Source of the DNA: Clostridiales bacterium
GTDB taxonomy: Bacteria > Bacillota > Clostridia > Oscillospirales > Oscillospiraceae
Assembly (NCBI GenBank): GCA_004555705.1
Contig: SFHI01000027.1
Span: 1-29,133 of the forward strand
DNA length: 29,133 bases
Direction of reading: 5' to 3'
In this document: positions 1 through 6,790 of the stretch, piece after piece
Layout: each line of letters begins with the position of its first letter
Position numbering within the stretch: the first letter of the stretch is position 1
Notes under the pieces: model-generated
Database searches by the model: none
What the model was told of the DNA's origin: nothing
Seen by the model: the letters and a program-made list of their open reading frames with translations, nothing else
Position numbers and translations under genes: made by a program

Positions 1-182
1 AATATGCTGTCATTGCGAGCCAGTGCGCACACTGGCGTGGCAATCCCCCCGTTCTTCCGAGAACTCCGAAAAACGGGGATTCCGTCTACGTTAGCGTCCT
101 AAATAGTTGGGGGATTGCCACACCAGTCTGCGGACTGGTTCGCAATGACAGTTTCATTTTTCGTGCTGTAAACAACAATTTA
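1..182. repeat. Palindromic intergenic element, class A (copy E1, left end outside window)
   Basis: This is the right part of a MITE-like element. It ends in the family terminal repeat GTAAACAACAATTTA at 168-182. The core holds two complementary arms, about 7-50 and 110-151, each beginning or ending in TGTCATTGCG / CGCAATGACA and CAATCCCCC / GGGGGATTG. Each arm contains its own perfect 7-bp hairpin: GCCAGTG-CGCA-CACTGGC on the left, ACCAGTC-TGCG-GACTGGT on the right. Compared with copies at 2647-2809 and 19316-19495, the whole unit lies in the opposite orientation. No coding sequence is seen in it. Confidence 0.85.
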
Positions 183-215
183 CCTGATTACAGTGCAATA
201 ATTTTGAAAAAACAC

Positions 216-246
216 TTGACTTTCCACCTTGTGGAAGGTTTATAGT
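216..246 (+). promoter_or_regulatory. Promoter with MerR-family operator layout, upstream of ABC exporter
   Basis: The -35 TTGACT (216-221) and -10 TATAGT (241-246) are separated by 19 bp. Between and overlapping them lies a dyad, ACTTTCCAC (219-227) / GTGGAAGGT (231-239), with 8 of 9 positions complementary around a 3-bp centre. A 19-bp spacer filled by a dyad is the established layout of promoters activated by MerR-family regulators, which untwist the DNA to align the two hexamers. No merR gene is visible in the window, so the regulator's identity is unknown. A normal sigma-A promoter using TTTATA at 239-244 (17-bp spacer) is the alternative reading. Confidence 0.65.
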
Positions 247-300
247 ACATCTCTGGAACAAGAGACTTCCATAGAACATTCGGGAAAGAGGTATATTCTG

Positions 301-1011
301 ATGCTTCGGATTGAACATTTTACCAAGCGGTACGGGGAGAAGGTGGCGGTGGACGACCTGTCGCTGCACATTGCTCCCGGGGAAATCTTCGGCTTCATCG
401 GCCACAACGGCGCGGGCAAGACCACCACGCTGAAGGCCTGCTGCGGTATTCTCCATTTTGACCAGGGACAGATTTTCATCGACGGGAAATCCATTCAGGC
501 AGACCCCATCGGCTGCAAGCGGGCAATGGCCTATGTGCCGGATAACCCGGACCTGTACGAATTCCTCACCGGAATCCAGTACCTGAATTTCGCGGCGGAT
601 ATCTACGGCGTGGGGAAGGACCAGCGTACGGAGCGAATCCGGCGGTACGGAGAAAAGCTGGGCATGACCGACGATCTGACCCTGCCCATTTCCGACTGTT
701 CCCACGGTATGAAGCAGAAGATTGCCCTGATGGCGGCCCTGATTCACGAGCCGAAGCTGATTCTCATGGACGAGCCCTTCGTGGGTCTGGACCCGGTGGC
801 CTCCCACCAGCTCAAGCAGCTGATGCGGGAGCACTGCCAGCGGGGCGGCGCGATTTTCTTCTCCACCCATGTGCTGGAGGTGGCAGAGAAGCTGTGCGAC
901 AAGGTAGCCATCATCAAAGGCGGCAGGCTGGTCACCAGCGGAACCATGGAAGAGGTTCGCGGTCAGGACAGCCTGGAGCAGGTATTCCTGGAGCTGGAGG
1001 AAAAATTATGA
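301..1011 (+). CDS. ABC transporter ATP-binding protein (ABC-2 exporter type)
   Basis: This is the cytoplasmic ATPase subunit of an ABC exporter, 236 residues, of the CcmA-like family. Visible motifs are Walker A GHNGAGKTT (residues 34-42), a variant signature CSHGMKQK (133-140) in place of LSGGQ, Walker B LILMDEP (153-159) and the H-loop histidine 190. The ATG at 301 is chosen because it follows AAAGAGG at 8-nt spacing and begins the standard MLRIEHFTKRYG start; the frame is open further upstream to 229, but that part overlaps the promoter. The stop overlaps the permease start (ATGA), so the two are translationally coupled. The substrate cannot be told from sequence. A MerR-type promoter suggests induction by a small molecule or stress (inference). 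Confidence 0.95.
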   Translation: MLRIEHFTKRYGEKVAVDDLSLHIAPGEIFGFIGHNGAGKTTTLKACCGILHFDQGQIFIDGKSIQADPIGCKRAMAYVPDNPDLYEFLTGIQYLNFAADIYGVGKDQRTERIRRYGEKLGMTDDLTLPISDCSHGMKQKIALMAALIHEPKLILMDEPFVGLDPVASHQLKQLMREHCQRGGAIFFSTHVLEVAEKLCDKVAIIKGGRLVTSGTMEEVRGQDSLEQVFLELEEKL

Positions 1012-2609
1012 TGCGCGCGCTGCTTGCGGTCCGGTTCCGGGCCATATTTGCCGCGTTTACCGCCCAGACCCGGCAGAAGAAAAAGAAAAGCAAGGGGATG
1101 ATGATTCTCTTTGCCGTGCTGTATGTGTATGTGGCAGTGGTCATCGCCGGGGCCATGTGTATGCTCTTCGGGCAGTTGGCGCGTCCCTACCATCAGGCGG
1201 GGCTGGATTGGCTGTACTTCTCCATGGCGGGGCTCATGGGACTGGCCTTCTCCGTATTCGGCGGCGTGTTCATGACCCAGAATCAGCTCTACGACGCCAA
1301 GGACAATGACCTGCTGCTGAGTATGCCCATTCCGCCGAAGGCGATTCTTATGAGCCGGATGATTCCGCTGCTGGGACTGGACCTGGTGTTCTGCGGCATT
1401 GTAATGGTGCCCGCTTTTGTGGTGTATGCCATCCAGGCGGAATTCCATGTGCTTTCCCTGGTTTGCCAGCTGGTCGGAATGCTGGGAATCTGCTTTTTGT
1501 CCCAGGCGATCTGCTGCCTGCTGGGCTGGGGGCTCCACCTGCTCCTGAGCCGGATGAACCGGTCCCTGGCATCCCTCATTTACATGATCGCCTTTCTGGT
1601 CATTTATTTCAGCATCTACTCCAAGGCCGGGAACATTATCAATGCCATGGCTTTTGGCGGAGATTCCATCGGAGCGGCGCTAAGGAACTGGGTTTGGCCT
1701 CTGTACGCTCTGGGACGGGGCAGCCTGGGAGGCGTTTCCTACCTCGCGGCGTTTCTGGGAATCTGTGCGGTGTGCTTTGGGGCGGTTTACTGGCTGCTCA
1801 GCAAAACCTTCCTGCGGGCCGCGACCTTCCGCCGCAGCGGCAAAAAACAGAGGCTGAACATGGCCGGGGTTAAAGCAGGCTCCGTTTCCCAGGCGATTAT
1901 CCGCAAGGAATGGCGGCATTTCCTGGGCAGCCCGGTATATCTGACCAATTTGGGGCTGGGTGTGATTATGACCTTCGCCCTGGCGGTGGCGGGGGTGATC
2001 TTCCGGGGAAAGCTGATGCCGGTTCTGGAGAACCTGACCCTCCAGGGGCTTGACGTGGGGGAGTATCTGCCGCTCATTATCTGCGTGCTTCTGGGCTTCC
2101 TGGTTTCCATGATGTTCATTTCCGCCCCCTCGGTATCCCTGGAGGGAAAGAGCCTGTGGATTCTCAAATCCATGCCTGTAGCCTCCCGAAACATTCTGGA
2201 AGCAAAGCTGAAATTCCACATTCTTCTGACCACCCCGGTCACGGTGCTGGCGGGGCTGGTACTGGCGGTAACCTATGGCTGCGACGGCGTGGGGACGGTG
2301 CTGTGCGTTCTGGTTCCCGGGCTGCTGACCCTGCTGTCCGGAGTTCTGGGGATGGTCTGCGGCCTGAAGTGGGCGAAGCTGGACTGGATCAATGAGGCAT
2401 ATCCCTGCAAGCAGAGCATGGCGGCTTTTCTGACCATGTTCGGGATGATGGGACTGTGCATTGTGATGGCTGTAGGCTTTGCCTTGGCCTCCGCGGTGAT
2501 GTCCGTGAATTTGTTCCTGGCACTGCTGGCCGTGGTCCTCGCGGCGGTCGTCTGGGGCCTCTACCGGGTGATTATGACCTGGGGTGCGACCCAGTGGGAG
2601 GCCCTGTGA
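1008..2609 (+). CDS. ABC transporter permease, membrane subunit of the exporter
   Basis: This 533-residue integral membrane protein has many hydrophobic segments (for example near residues 35-60, 75-95, 120-145, 150-175) separated by a central cytoplasmic part. The segment DNDLLLSMPIPPKAILMSRM (about residues 95-114) is typical of large Firmicutes ABC-2 permeases that pair with CcmA-like ATPases. The N-terminus is basic (QTRQKKKKSK). The start is ATG 1008, which overlaps the ATPase stop and follows GGAGG inside the upstream gene; the in-frame extension back to 894 lies inside the ATPase gene and is not real. It should form the transport channel with the preceding ATPase. The substrate is unknown. 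A repeat element follows the gene. Confidence 0.9.
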   Translation: MMRALLAVRFRAIFAAFTAQTRQKKKKSKGMMILFAVLYVYVAVVIAGAMCMLFGQLARPYHQAGLDWLYFSMAGLMGLAFSVFGGVFMTQNQLYDAKDNDLLLSMPIPPKAILMSRMIPLLGLDLVFCGIVMVPAFVVYAIQAEFHVLSLVCQLVGMLGICFLSQAICCLLGWGLHLLLSRMNRSLASLIYMIAFLVIYFSIYSKAGNIINAMAFGGDSIGAALRNWVWPLYALGRGSLGGVSYLAAFLGICAVCFGAVYWLLSKTFLRAATFRRSGKKQRLNMAGVKAGSVSQAIIRKEWRHFLGSPVYLTNLGLGVIMTFALAVAGVIFRGKLMPVLENLTLQGLDVGEYLPLIICVLLGFLVSMMFISAPSVSLEGKSLWILKSMPVASRNILEAKLKFHILLTTPVTVLAGLVLAVTYGCDGVGTVLCVLVPGLLTLLSGVLGMVCGLKWAKLDWINEAYPCKQSMAAFLTMFGMMGLCIVMAVGFALASAVMSVNLFLALLAVVLAAVVWGLYRVIMTWGATQWEAL

Positions 2610-2644
2610 AGCAGGGAACCGCGCGAAGGCTGATGGGACGAAAC

Positions 2645-2811
2645 GATAAATTGTTGTTTACAGCACTAAAAAAGGACTGTCATTGCGAACCAGTCCGCAG
2701 ACTGGTGTGGCAATCCCCCAACAATTCAGGACGGTTTGTTAGGGCCAGTGTGCGCACTGGCTCGCAATGACAGCGTTTTATTAGGCGCGCACGCGTAAAC
2801 AACAATTTATC
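2645..2811. repeat. Palindromic intergenic element, class A (copy E2, complete)
   Basis: The element has perfect 17-bp terminal inverted repeats: GATAAATTGTTGTTTAC at 2645-2661 and its complement at 2795-2811. The core arms carry the hairpins ACCAGTC-CGCA-GACTGGT (left) and GCCAGTG-TGCG-CACTGGC (right) and the TGTCATTGCG / CGCAATGACA ends. The right arm has lost its GGGGGATTGCCAC part, but AACAA / TTGTT still pair across the centre. It lies between the ABC permease and spoIVA. No transposase and no clear target-site duplication are seen. Confidence 0.9.
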
Positions 2812-2910
2812 TGCCTCATTCCCGGGCAGGCGCGGGATGGGCTGCACTTTTGATTCTTGTTTTTCATAGTTCTTTTTTCCGGGCGGGGGACATACCATGG
2901 ACTAAACCAT

Positions 2911-2931
2911 GGCAGGAGCCTTCCTCCTGCC
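2911..2931 (+). promoter_or_regulatory. Hairpin in the spoIVA leader next to the ribosome binding site
   Basis: GGCAGGAG (2911-2918) and CTCCTGCC (2924-2931) form a perfect 8-bp stem with a 5-nt loop, 17 nt before the spoIVA ATG. The 3' arm includes CCTCCT, which could alternatively pair with the ribosome binding site GAGGAGG at 2936-2942. Two CCATGG boxes lie just upstream (about 2895-2912). The structure is seen in the sequence; any role in control is inference. Confidence 0.4.
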
Positions 2932-2948
2932 GGATGAGGAGGCTGGCT

Positions 2949-4412
2949 ATGGAAAACATCTATGAGGATATTGCCGCCAGAACCGGCGGTGATATTTATA
3001 TTGGTGTGGTGGGCCCGGTTCGGACGGGGAAATCCACATTTATCAAGCGCTTTATGGATCAGCTGGTGATTCCCGGAATCTCCGACCCCTACCGGGCGGA
3101 GCGGGCCAGGGATGAGCTGCCCCAGAGCGGCTCGGGAAAAACCATCATGACCTCGGAGCCCAAGTTCGTCCCCGAGGAGGCGGTGGAAATCTCCCCCGAT
3201 GGGAAAACCAAGCTGCGGGTCCGGCTCATCGACTCGGTGGGCTACATGGTGGACGGGGCGGTGGGAGCCCAGGAGGACGGGGTCCCCCGGATGGTGACCA
3301 CCCCTTGGTTTGATTACGAAATCCCCATGACGGAGGCTGCCGAGCTGGGCACCAAAAAGGTGATGGAGGAGCACTGCTCCATCGGCCTTGTGATCACCAC
3401 GGACGGCTCCATCACGGACATTCCCCGCCGGGACTATGCCCAGGCGGAGAGAAGGGCCATTGCCGACATGAAGGCCACGGGAAAGCCCTTCCTGGTGATC
3501 GTGAACACCCGGAATCCGGGGTCGGAAGCGGCTGTCCAGGTGAAAAACGAGATTCAGCGGGAATACGGCGTCACACCCATGGTGGCGGACTGCCAGGCCA
3601 TGGATATTCAGGGAATTGGGGACCTTCTGACGGCGCTGCTGTACACCTTCCCCATGACGGAGCTTCGGGTATTTCTTCCTCGCTGGATGGACGCGCTGGA
3701 GCCGGAGCATCCGGTAAAGGCGGCACTGTATAAGGCCCTGCTGGAGCGGGCTGGGGAGATTGCCAACCTGGGCCAGGCGGAAGCTGCCCTGGAGCGTCTG
3801 GGAGAGCTGGAGCAGGTACAGGATGTGACGGTGCGGAGTGTGGAGCTGGGAAACGGGACAGTGAGCGTCGCCATCGCGTTCCCGGAGGCGCTGTTCTATG
3901 AAATCCTCAGCGCCCGGGCGGGGATGGAGATTCAGACCGACGCGCAGCTTCTGTCGCTGCTGACGGAACTTTCCAAAATCAAGCAGGAGTATGACAAAAT
4001 CTCCGACGCGCTGTCCTCCGTCAAGGCTACGGGTTACGGGGTGGTAATGCCCACCGCAGAGGAGATGCGGCTGGAAACGCCGGAGATTGTGCGCAAGGGC
4101 GGGGCCTTTGGGGTGAAGCTGAAGGCCGGCGCTCCTTCCATCCATATGGTGCGGGTGGACATCGACACGGAAATCAGCCCCATGGTGGGGGATGAAAAGC
4201 AGTCCCAGGACCTGATCAACTATCTGGGGGGCGAGGACCCGGAAAAGCTGTGGCAGAGCAATATTTTCGGAAAGTCCGTCTATGAACTGATTCAGGAGGG
4301 CCTGACCTCCAAGCTGGTGCGGCTGCCGGAGGATGTTCGGGAGAAATTCCGGGGAGCGCTGAACCGGATTGTGAACGAGGGCGCCTCGGGACTGATCTGC
4401 CTGATCCTGTAG
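2949..4412 (+). CDS. spoIVA: Stage IV sporulation protein A, spore coat base-layer ATPase
   Basis: SpoIVA is made in the mother cell, binds the forespore surface through SpoVM, hydrolyses ATP and polymerises into the coat basement layer. The 487-residue length matches the family (492 in B. subtilis). Residues 11-30 carry the invariant RTGGDIYIG block and P-loop GPVRTGKST (22-30). Further family blocks are DELPQSGSGKTIMT, EPKFVPEEAVEI and TTDGSI in the GTPase-like domain. The C-terminus, EGASGLICLIL, matches the conserved SpoVM-interacting tail. The start at 2949 follows GAGGAGG and gives MENIYEDIA; longer in-frame starts lack support. No convincing sigma-E promoter with normal spacing was found. 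The gene is strong evidence for an endospore-forming host. Confidence 0.98.
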   Translation: MENIYEDIAARTGGDIYIGVVGPVRTGKSTFIKRFMDQLVIPGISDPYRAERARDELPQSGSGKTIMTSEPKFVPEEAVEISPDGKTKLRVRLIDSVGYMVDGAVGAQEDGVPRMVTTPWFDYEIPMTEAAELGTKKVMEEHCSIGLVITTDGSITDIPRRDYAQAERRAIADMKATGKPFLVIVNTRNPGSEAAVQVKNEIQREYGVTPMVADCQAMDIQGIGDLLTALLYTFPMTELRVFLPRWMDALEPEHPVKAALYKALLERAGEIANLGQAEAALERLGELEQVQDVTVRSVELGNGTVSVAIAFPEALFYEILSARAGMEIQTDAQLLSLLTELSKIKQEYDKISDALSSVKATGYGVVMPTAEEMRLETPEIVRKGGAFGVKLKAGAPSIHMVRVDIDTEISPMVGDEKQSQDLINYLGGEDPEKLWQSNIFGKSVYELIQEGLTSKLVRLPEDVREKFRGALNRIVNEGASGLICLIL

Positions 4413-4452
4413 GACGGTACAGGGGAAAAATCGGCCTAGAATCATTCGAGGA

Positions 4453-4630
4453 AAAATTGTTGTTTACAGCAATATCACCGTAGGGGCGGATATTATCCGC
4501 CCGCTTTGCTGACGACTACGGAAATGTCCATTTTATCCGAAAATGATCAAAAACCGTAACGTTTCGGGCGGCTAATAGCCGCCCCTACGGTAACAACGCA
4601 AGGTGTTTGAAAATTGTAAACAACAATTTA
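4453..4630. repeat. Palindromic intergenic element, class B (copy E3, complete)
   Basis: The terminal repeats are AAATTGTTGTTTAC (4454-4467) and GTAAACAACAATTTA (4616-4630). The core arms start with CCGTAGGGGCGG and end with CCGCCCCTACGG. Each arm holds an odd palindrome: GGGCGGATA-T-TATCCGCCC on the left and GGGCGGCTA-A-TAGCCGCCC on the right. The right subterminal stretch, GTGTTTGAAAATTGTAAAC, is shared with copies at 13892-14068 and 24816-24996. It separates spoIVA from the YhfC-like gene. Confidence 0.9.
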
Positions 4631-4706
4631 TCTGCCTGCCCGTTTCAGGGAGAACAAAGGATATGGGGAATTCTGTCCATGAGTTCCCCCAAAAGGAGTG
4701 TACAAA

Positions 4707-5555
4707 ATGATTTCAACCGCAACAATTCTCGCTTGCATCGTTACGCTGTCTGTAAGTCTTTTGCTTCCGCTTCTGTGCCTGCTGGTATATGGCCTGCGGA
4801 ACCGGGGGCAGGGGATTTGGAGCGCCTGGCTGCTGGGCGCTGCGGGATTCTTTGTGCCGCAAATCCTAATTCGTTCGCCAATTCTCGGCGCTTTGGCGGC
4901 GAATACGGGATTCGTGGCGTTCGCGCAGCTCCATCCCTGGGTGTACGGCTTCTTCCTGGCACTGACTGCCGCACTGTTTGAAGCGGCGGGACGGCTGGGG
5001 GCGGCGCTGCTTATGAAAAAACGGCTGACAAGCCGCCGCGCTCTGGCCGCGGGCATAGGCCACGGGGGGATCGAGGCAATTCTGATCGTTGGCCTGACCT
5101 ATATCAATAACCTGGTATACATTGTTCTGATTCAGACCGGGGGCTTTGACGCGCTGGTTTCCCAGGCTGCCGCCTCCGGGGCGGACACGTCCCAGCTGCT
5201 GGCGATCCGGGAGAGCTTTCTGAACCTGGCCCCGGGAATCTTTCTGCTGGCGGGGTTCGAGCGGCTGCTGACCATGGTCTGCCAGGCGGCCATGAGCGTC
5301 ATGGTGTGCTACGGCGTGTACAAAAAGCGGACGCTCCCCTGGCTGCTGGCCTGCCTGGGGGTGCATACCTTCCTGGATTCCTCGGCGTGTATTCGGAATT
5401 TAACCGGGAAGGGGCTTTCTCAGGCTGCCGTCTATGGGATCATCTATCTGCTGATAACGGCTGCCGCGGTGGTTTGCACGGTGGTGCTGGTACGCATCCT
5501 CCGCAGCTGGCGCGCTGAGGAATGTGAGAAAGCAATTCCTGAGACCGGCTGTTGA
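4707..5555 (+). CDS. YhfC-family intramembrane metalloprotease-like protein
   Basis: This 282-residue polytopic membrane protein belongs to the YhfC family, predicted intramembrane proteases related in topology to CPBP proteins. Supporting motifs are FEAAGR (residues 91-96) and GHGGIEA (118-124), each at the start of or within a membrane helix, plus a later histidine in GVHTFLDS; these supply the E, R and H residues conserved in the family. Substrate and physiological role are unknown. The ATG at 4707 has AAGGAG 8 nt upstream; a GTG at 4698 would overlap that site and is rejected. A short hairpin GGGGAA / TTCCCC (4665-4689) precedes the ribosome binding site. The promoter for the next gene overlaps this stop codon. 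Confidence 0.85.
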   Translation: MISTATILACIVTLSVSLLLPLLCLLVYGLRNRGQGIWSAWLLGAAGFFVPQILIRSPILGALAANTGFVAFAQLHPWVYGFFLALTAALFEAAGRLGAALLMKKRLTSRRALAAGIGHGGIEAILIVGLTYINNLVYIVLIQTGGFDALVSQAAASGADTSQLLAIRESFLNLAPGIFLLAGFERLLTMVCQAAMSVMVCYGVYKKRTLPWLLACLGVHTFLDSSACIRNLTGKGLSQAAVYGIIYLLITAAAVVCTVVLVRILRSWRAEECEKAIPETGC

Positions 5556-5580
5556 CATTGGCCCCATTTGGGTATAAAAT
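5552..5580 (+). promoter_or_regulatory. Sigma-A type promoter for the PH-domain gene
   Basis: A perfect -35 TTGACA (5552-5557) and a -10 TAAAAT (5575-5580) are 17 bp apart. The -35 overlaps the stop codon of the preceding protease gene, so the PH-domain gene can be transcribed independently. Confidence 0.75.
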
Positions 5581-5604
5581 ACAGAAAACAAAGGAGGGAT
5601 TCGC

Positions 5605-6018
5605 ATGGAAAAATACGGCGTGGAACTGATCTGGAAGGATCGGAAACGGTACCTGGGGATGCCCCTGAGCTTCACCCGGTATGCCCTGTCCGAGGATCGG
5701 CTGTTTCTGTCGGTGGGATTTTTCAGCATCAAGGACGATGAGATTCTGCTGTACCGCGTTCGGGATATTACCACCAGCCGCAGCATCTGGCAGAGGCTGT
5801 TCGGTGTGGGCACCGTCACGGTGATGTCCTCGGATAAGACCATGCCCATCCTCCAGATGAAAAACATCAGGAATCCTGTGGCAGTCAAGGAGCTGCTTCA
5901 CAGGCAGGTGGAGGAGATGAAGATTCGCCGCCGGGTGCGCGTAGGGGAGATCATGACCTCGGGGCAGGGGGCGGATGATGACAACGATCCGGATGACGGC
6001 CTGGACGATGACCGCTAA
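5605..6018 (+). CDS. Small bacterial PH-domain protein
   Basis: This 137-residue protein has no clear membrane segment. Residues 1-105 match the beta-rich bacterial PH fold (DUF304/bPH type): the segments LIWKDRKRYLGMPLSFTRY, LSVGFFSIKDDEILLYRVRDI, RLFGVGTVTVMSSD and NPVAVKELLHRQVEE follow the usual strand order ending in a helix. The C-terminal 20 residues are strongly acidic (GADDDNDPDDGLDDDR) and probably disordered. The ATG follows AAAGGAGGG. It has its own promoter at 5552-5580 and a strong terminator at 6041-6075, so it is likely monocistronic. Such domains often mediate protein assembly at membranes; the specific role here is unknown. Confidence 0.8.
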   Translation: MEKYGVELIWKDRKRYLGMPLSFTRYALSEDRLFLSVGFFSIKDDEILLYRVRDITTSRSIWQRLFGVGTVTVMSSDKTMPILQMKNIRNPVAVKELLHRQVEEMKIRRRVRVGEIMTSGQGADDDNDPDDGLDDDR

Positions 6019-6040
6019 AAACCGGTATTCTGAGCAATCG

Positions 6041-6075
6041 GCAGACCTGTGGCACAGCCATGGGTCTGCTTTTTT
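6041..6075 (+). terminator. Intrinsic terminator after the PH-domain gene
   Basis: GCAGACC (6041-6047) pairs with GGTCTGC (6063-6069). An inner TGGC/GCCA stem lies inside, and six T follow at 6070-6075. Confidence 0.9.
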
Positions 6076-6143
6076 GCGTTTCCCCAATCCTTCGGGACGG
6101 TTCGTGGGAAAAACTGGAAAAACACACAAAGTTTACAAAATGC

Positions 6144-6172
6144 TTGCAGTTCCGAATTCCCTGGTGTATAAT
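6144..6172 (+). promoter_or_regulatory. Sigma-A type promoter for the methyltransferase/GH3/HD-GYP unit
   Basis: TTGCAG (6144-6149) and a perfect TATAAT (6167-6172) are separated by 17 bp. No further promoter or terminator is evident until after 10939, so this likely drives the three genes that follow. Confidence 0.8.
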
Positions 6173-6208
6173 CACGAATAGGAATTCGGCGGAATGTGAG
6201 GGGTCGGC

Positions 6209-6775
6209 ATGCTTTGGTTTCTGGGCGGTGCGGCAGCGTTCGGCCTGTTTGTATTTTACGACATCAACAGCGTGGTCTGGAAGAAGAAAACACTGCGCAG
6301 CTTCTTCGCTCTGGGAGTTCTGCTCCTGCTGGCCGCGACCGGTATCTGCCTGCTGCGCTCCTTCGGCAGCTCCCGGCTATTTCATAATTCCGCCGCTGTG
6401 CTGTACCTGATTCCGGGGGCCGTCAGCTTTGCGCTGATGATTTATTCCCTGTTTTTCGCCCTTCCATTTGGTGAGACTTATGTGCACGTTTCCGGGAAAG
6501 CCGCTCCCTGTGACCGGGGAATGTACGCGCTATGCAGGCACCCGGGGGTGCTCTGGTTCTGTTTTGTATATCTGTTTCTGGCGCTGGCCTGGGGGACGGC
6601 GACGGTATGGGCGATGGGCTTTTTTTACTGCCTGATGGATGTGGGCTATGTGGTTTTGCAGGACTTGTGGACCTTCCCCAGGACCTTGGAGGATTATGAA
6701 GGGTATCGGAAACGGGTTCCTTTTCTGATCCCTACGGCCGGAAGTATGAAAAGGGCGTGGGACACACGCCGCTGA
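6209..6775 (+). CDS. Membrane methyltransferase of the isoprenylcysteine carboxyl methyltransferase (ICMT)-like family
   Basis: This 188-residue protein has about five hydrophobic segments (residues 1-18, 31-50, 62-86, 114-133, 134-150). The C-terminal half shows the SAM-binding hallmarks of the ICMT/PEMT-like family: CDRGMYALCRHPGVLWF (101-117), equivalent to the usual G-x-Y-x-x-x-R-H-P block, and EDYEGYRKRVPFLIP (161-175), equivalent to the ending Y-x-x-Y-x-x-x-V-P-x-x-x-P. The family methylates carboxylates or lipids at the membrane; the substrate here is unknown. The ATG at 6209 follows GAGGGG. The GH3-like gene starts 15 nt after the stop, so the two are probably co-transcribed. Confidence 0.8.
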   Translation: MLWFLGGAAAFGLFVFYDINSVVWKKKTLRSFFALGVLLLLAATGICLLRSFGSSRLFHNSAAVLYLIPGAVSFALMIYSLFFALPFGETYVHVSGKAAPCDRGMYALCRHPGVLWFCFVYLFLALAWGTATVWAMGFFYCLMDVGYVVLQDLWTFPRTLEDYEGYRKRVPFLIPTAGSMKRAWDTRR

Positions 6776-6790
6776 TTGCGGAGGATGGCT

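Noticed and set aside
229..300. N-terminal extension of the ABC ATPase from 229
   Set aside because: The extension overlaps the promoter -10 and operator; the ATG at 301 has a good ribosome binding site and a canonical N-terminus.
2645..2811. Target-site duplications flanking the repeat elements
   Set aside because: No direct duplication beyond the TA/ATC that belong to the terminal repeats could be seen consistently among copies.
2864..2898. Possible sigma-E promoter before spoIVA (TCATAGT ... CATACCAT)
   Set aside because: The -10 half resembles the consensus, but the spacing of about 20 nt is too long for the 13-15 nt expected.
4607..4634. Outward promoter formed by the right end of repeat elements (TTGAAA ... 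TATCTG)
   Set aside because: The -10 match is poor and the spacing is 16 nt; it is not consistent among copies.
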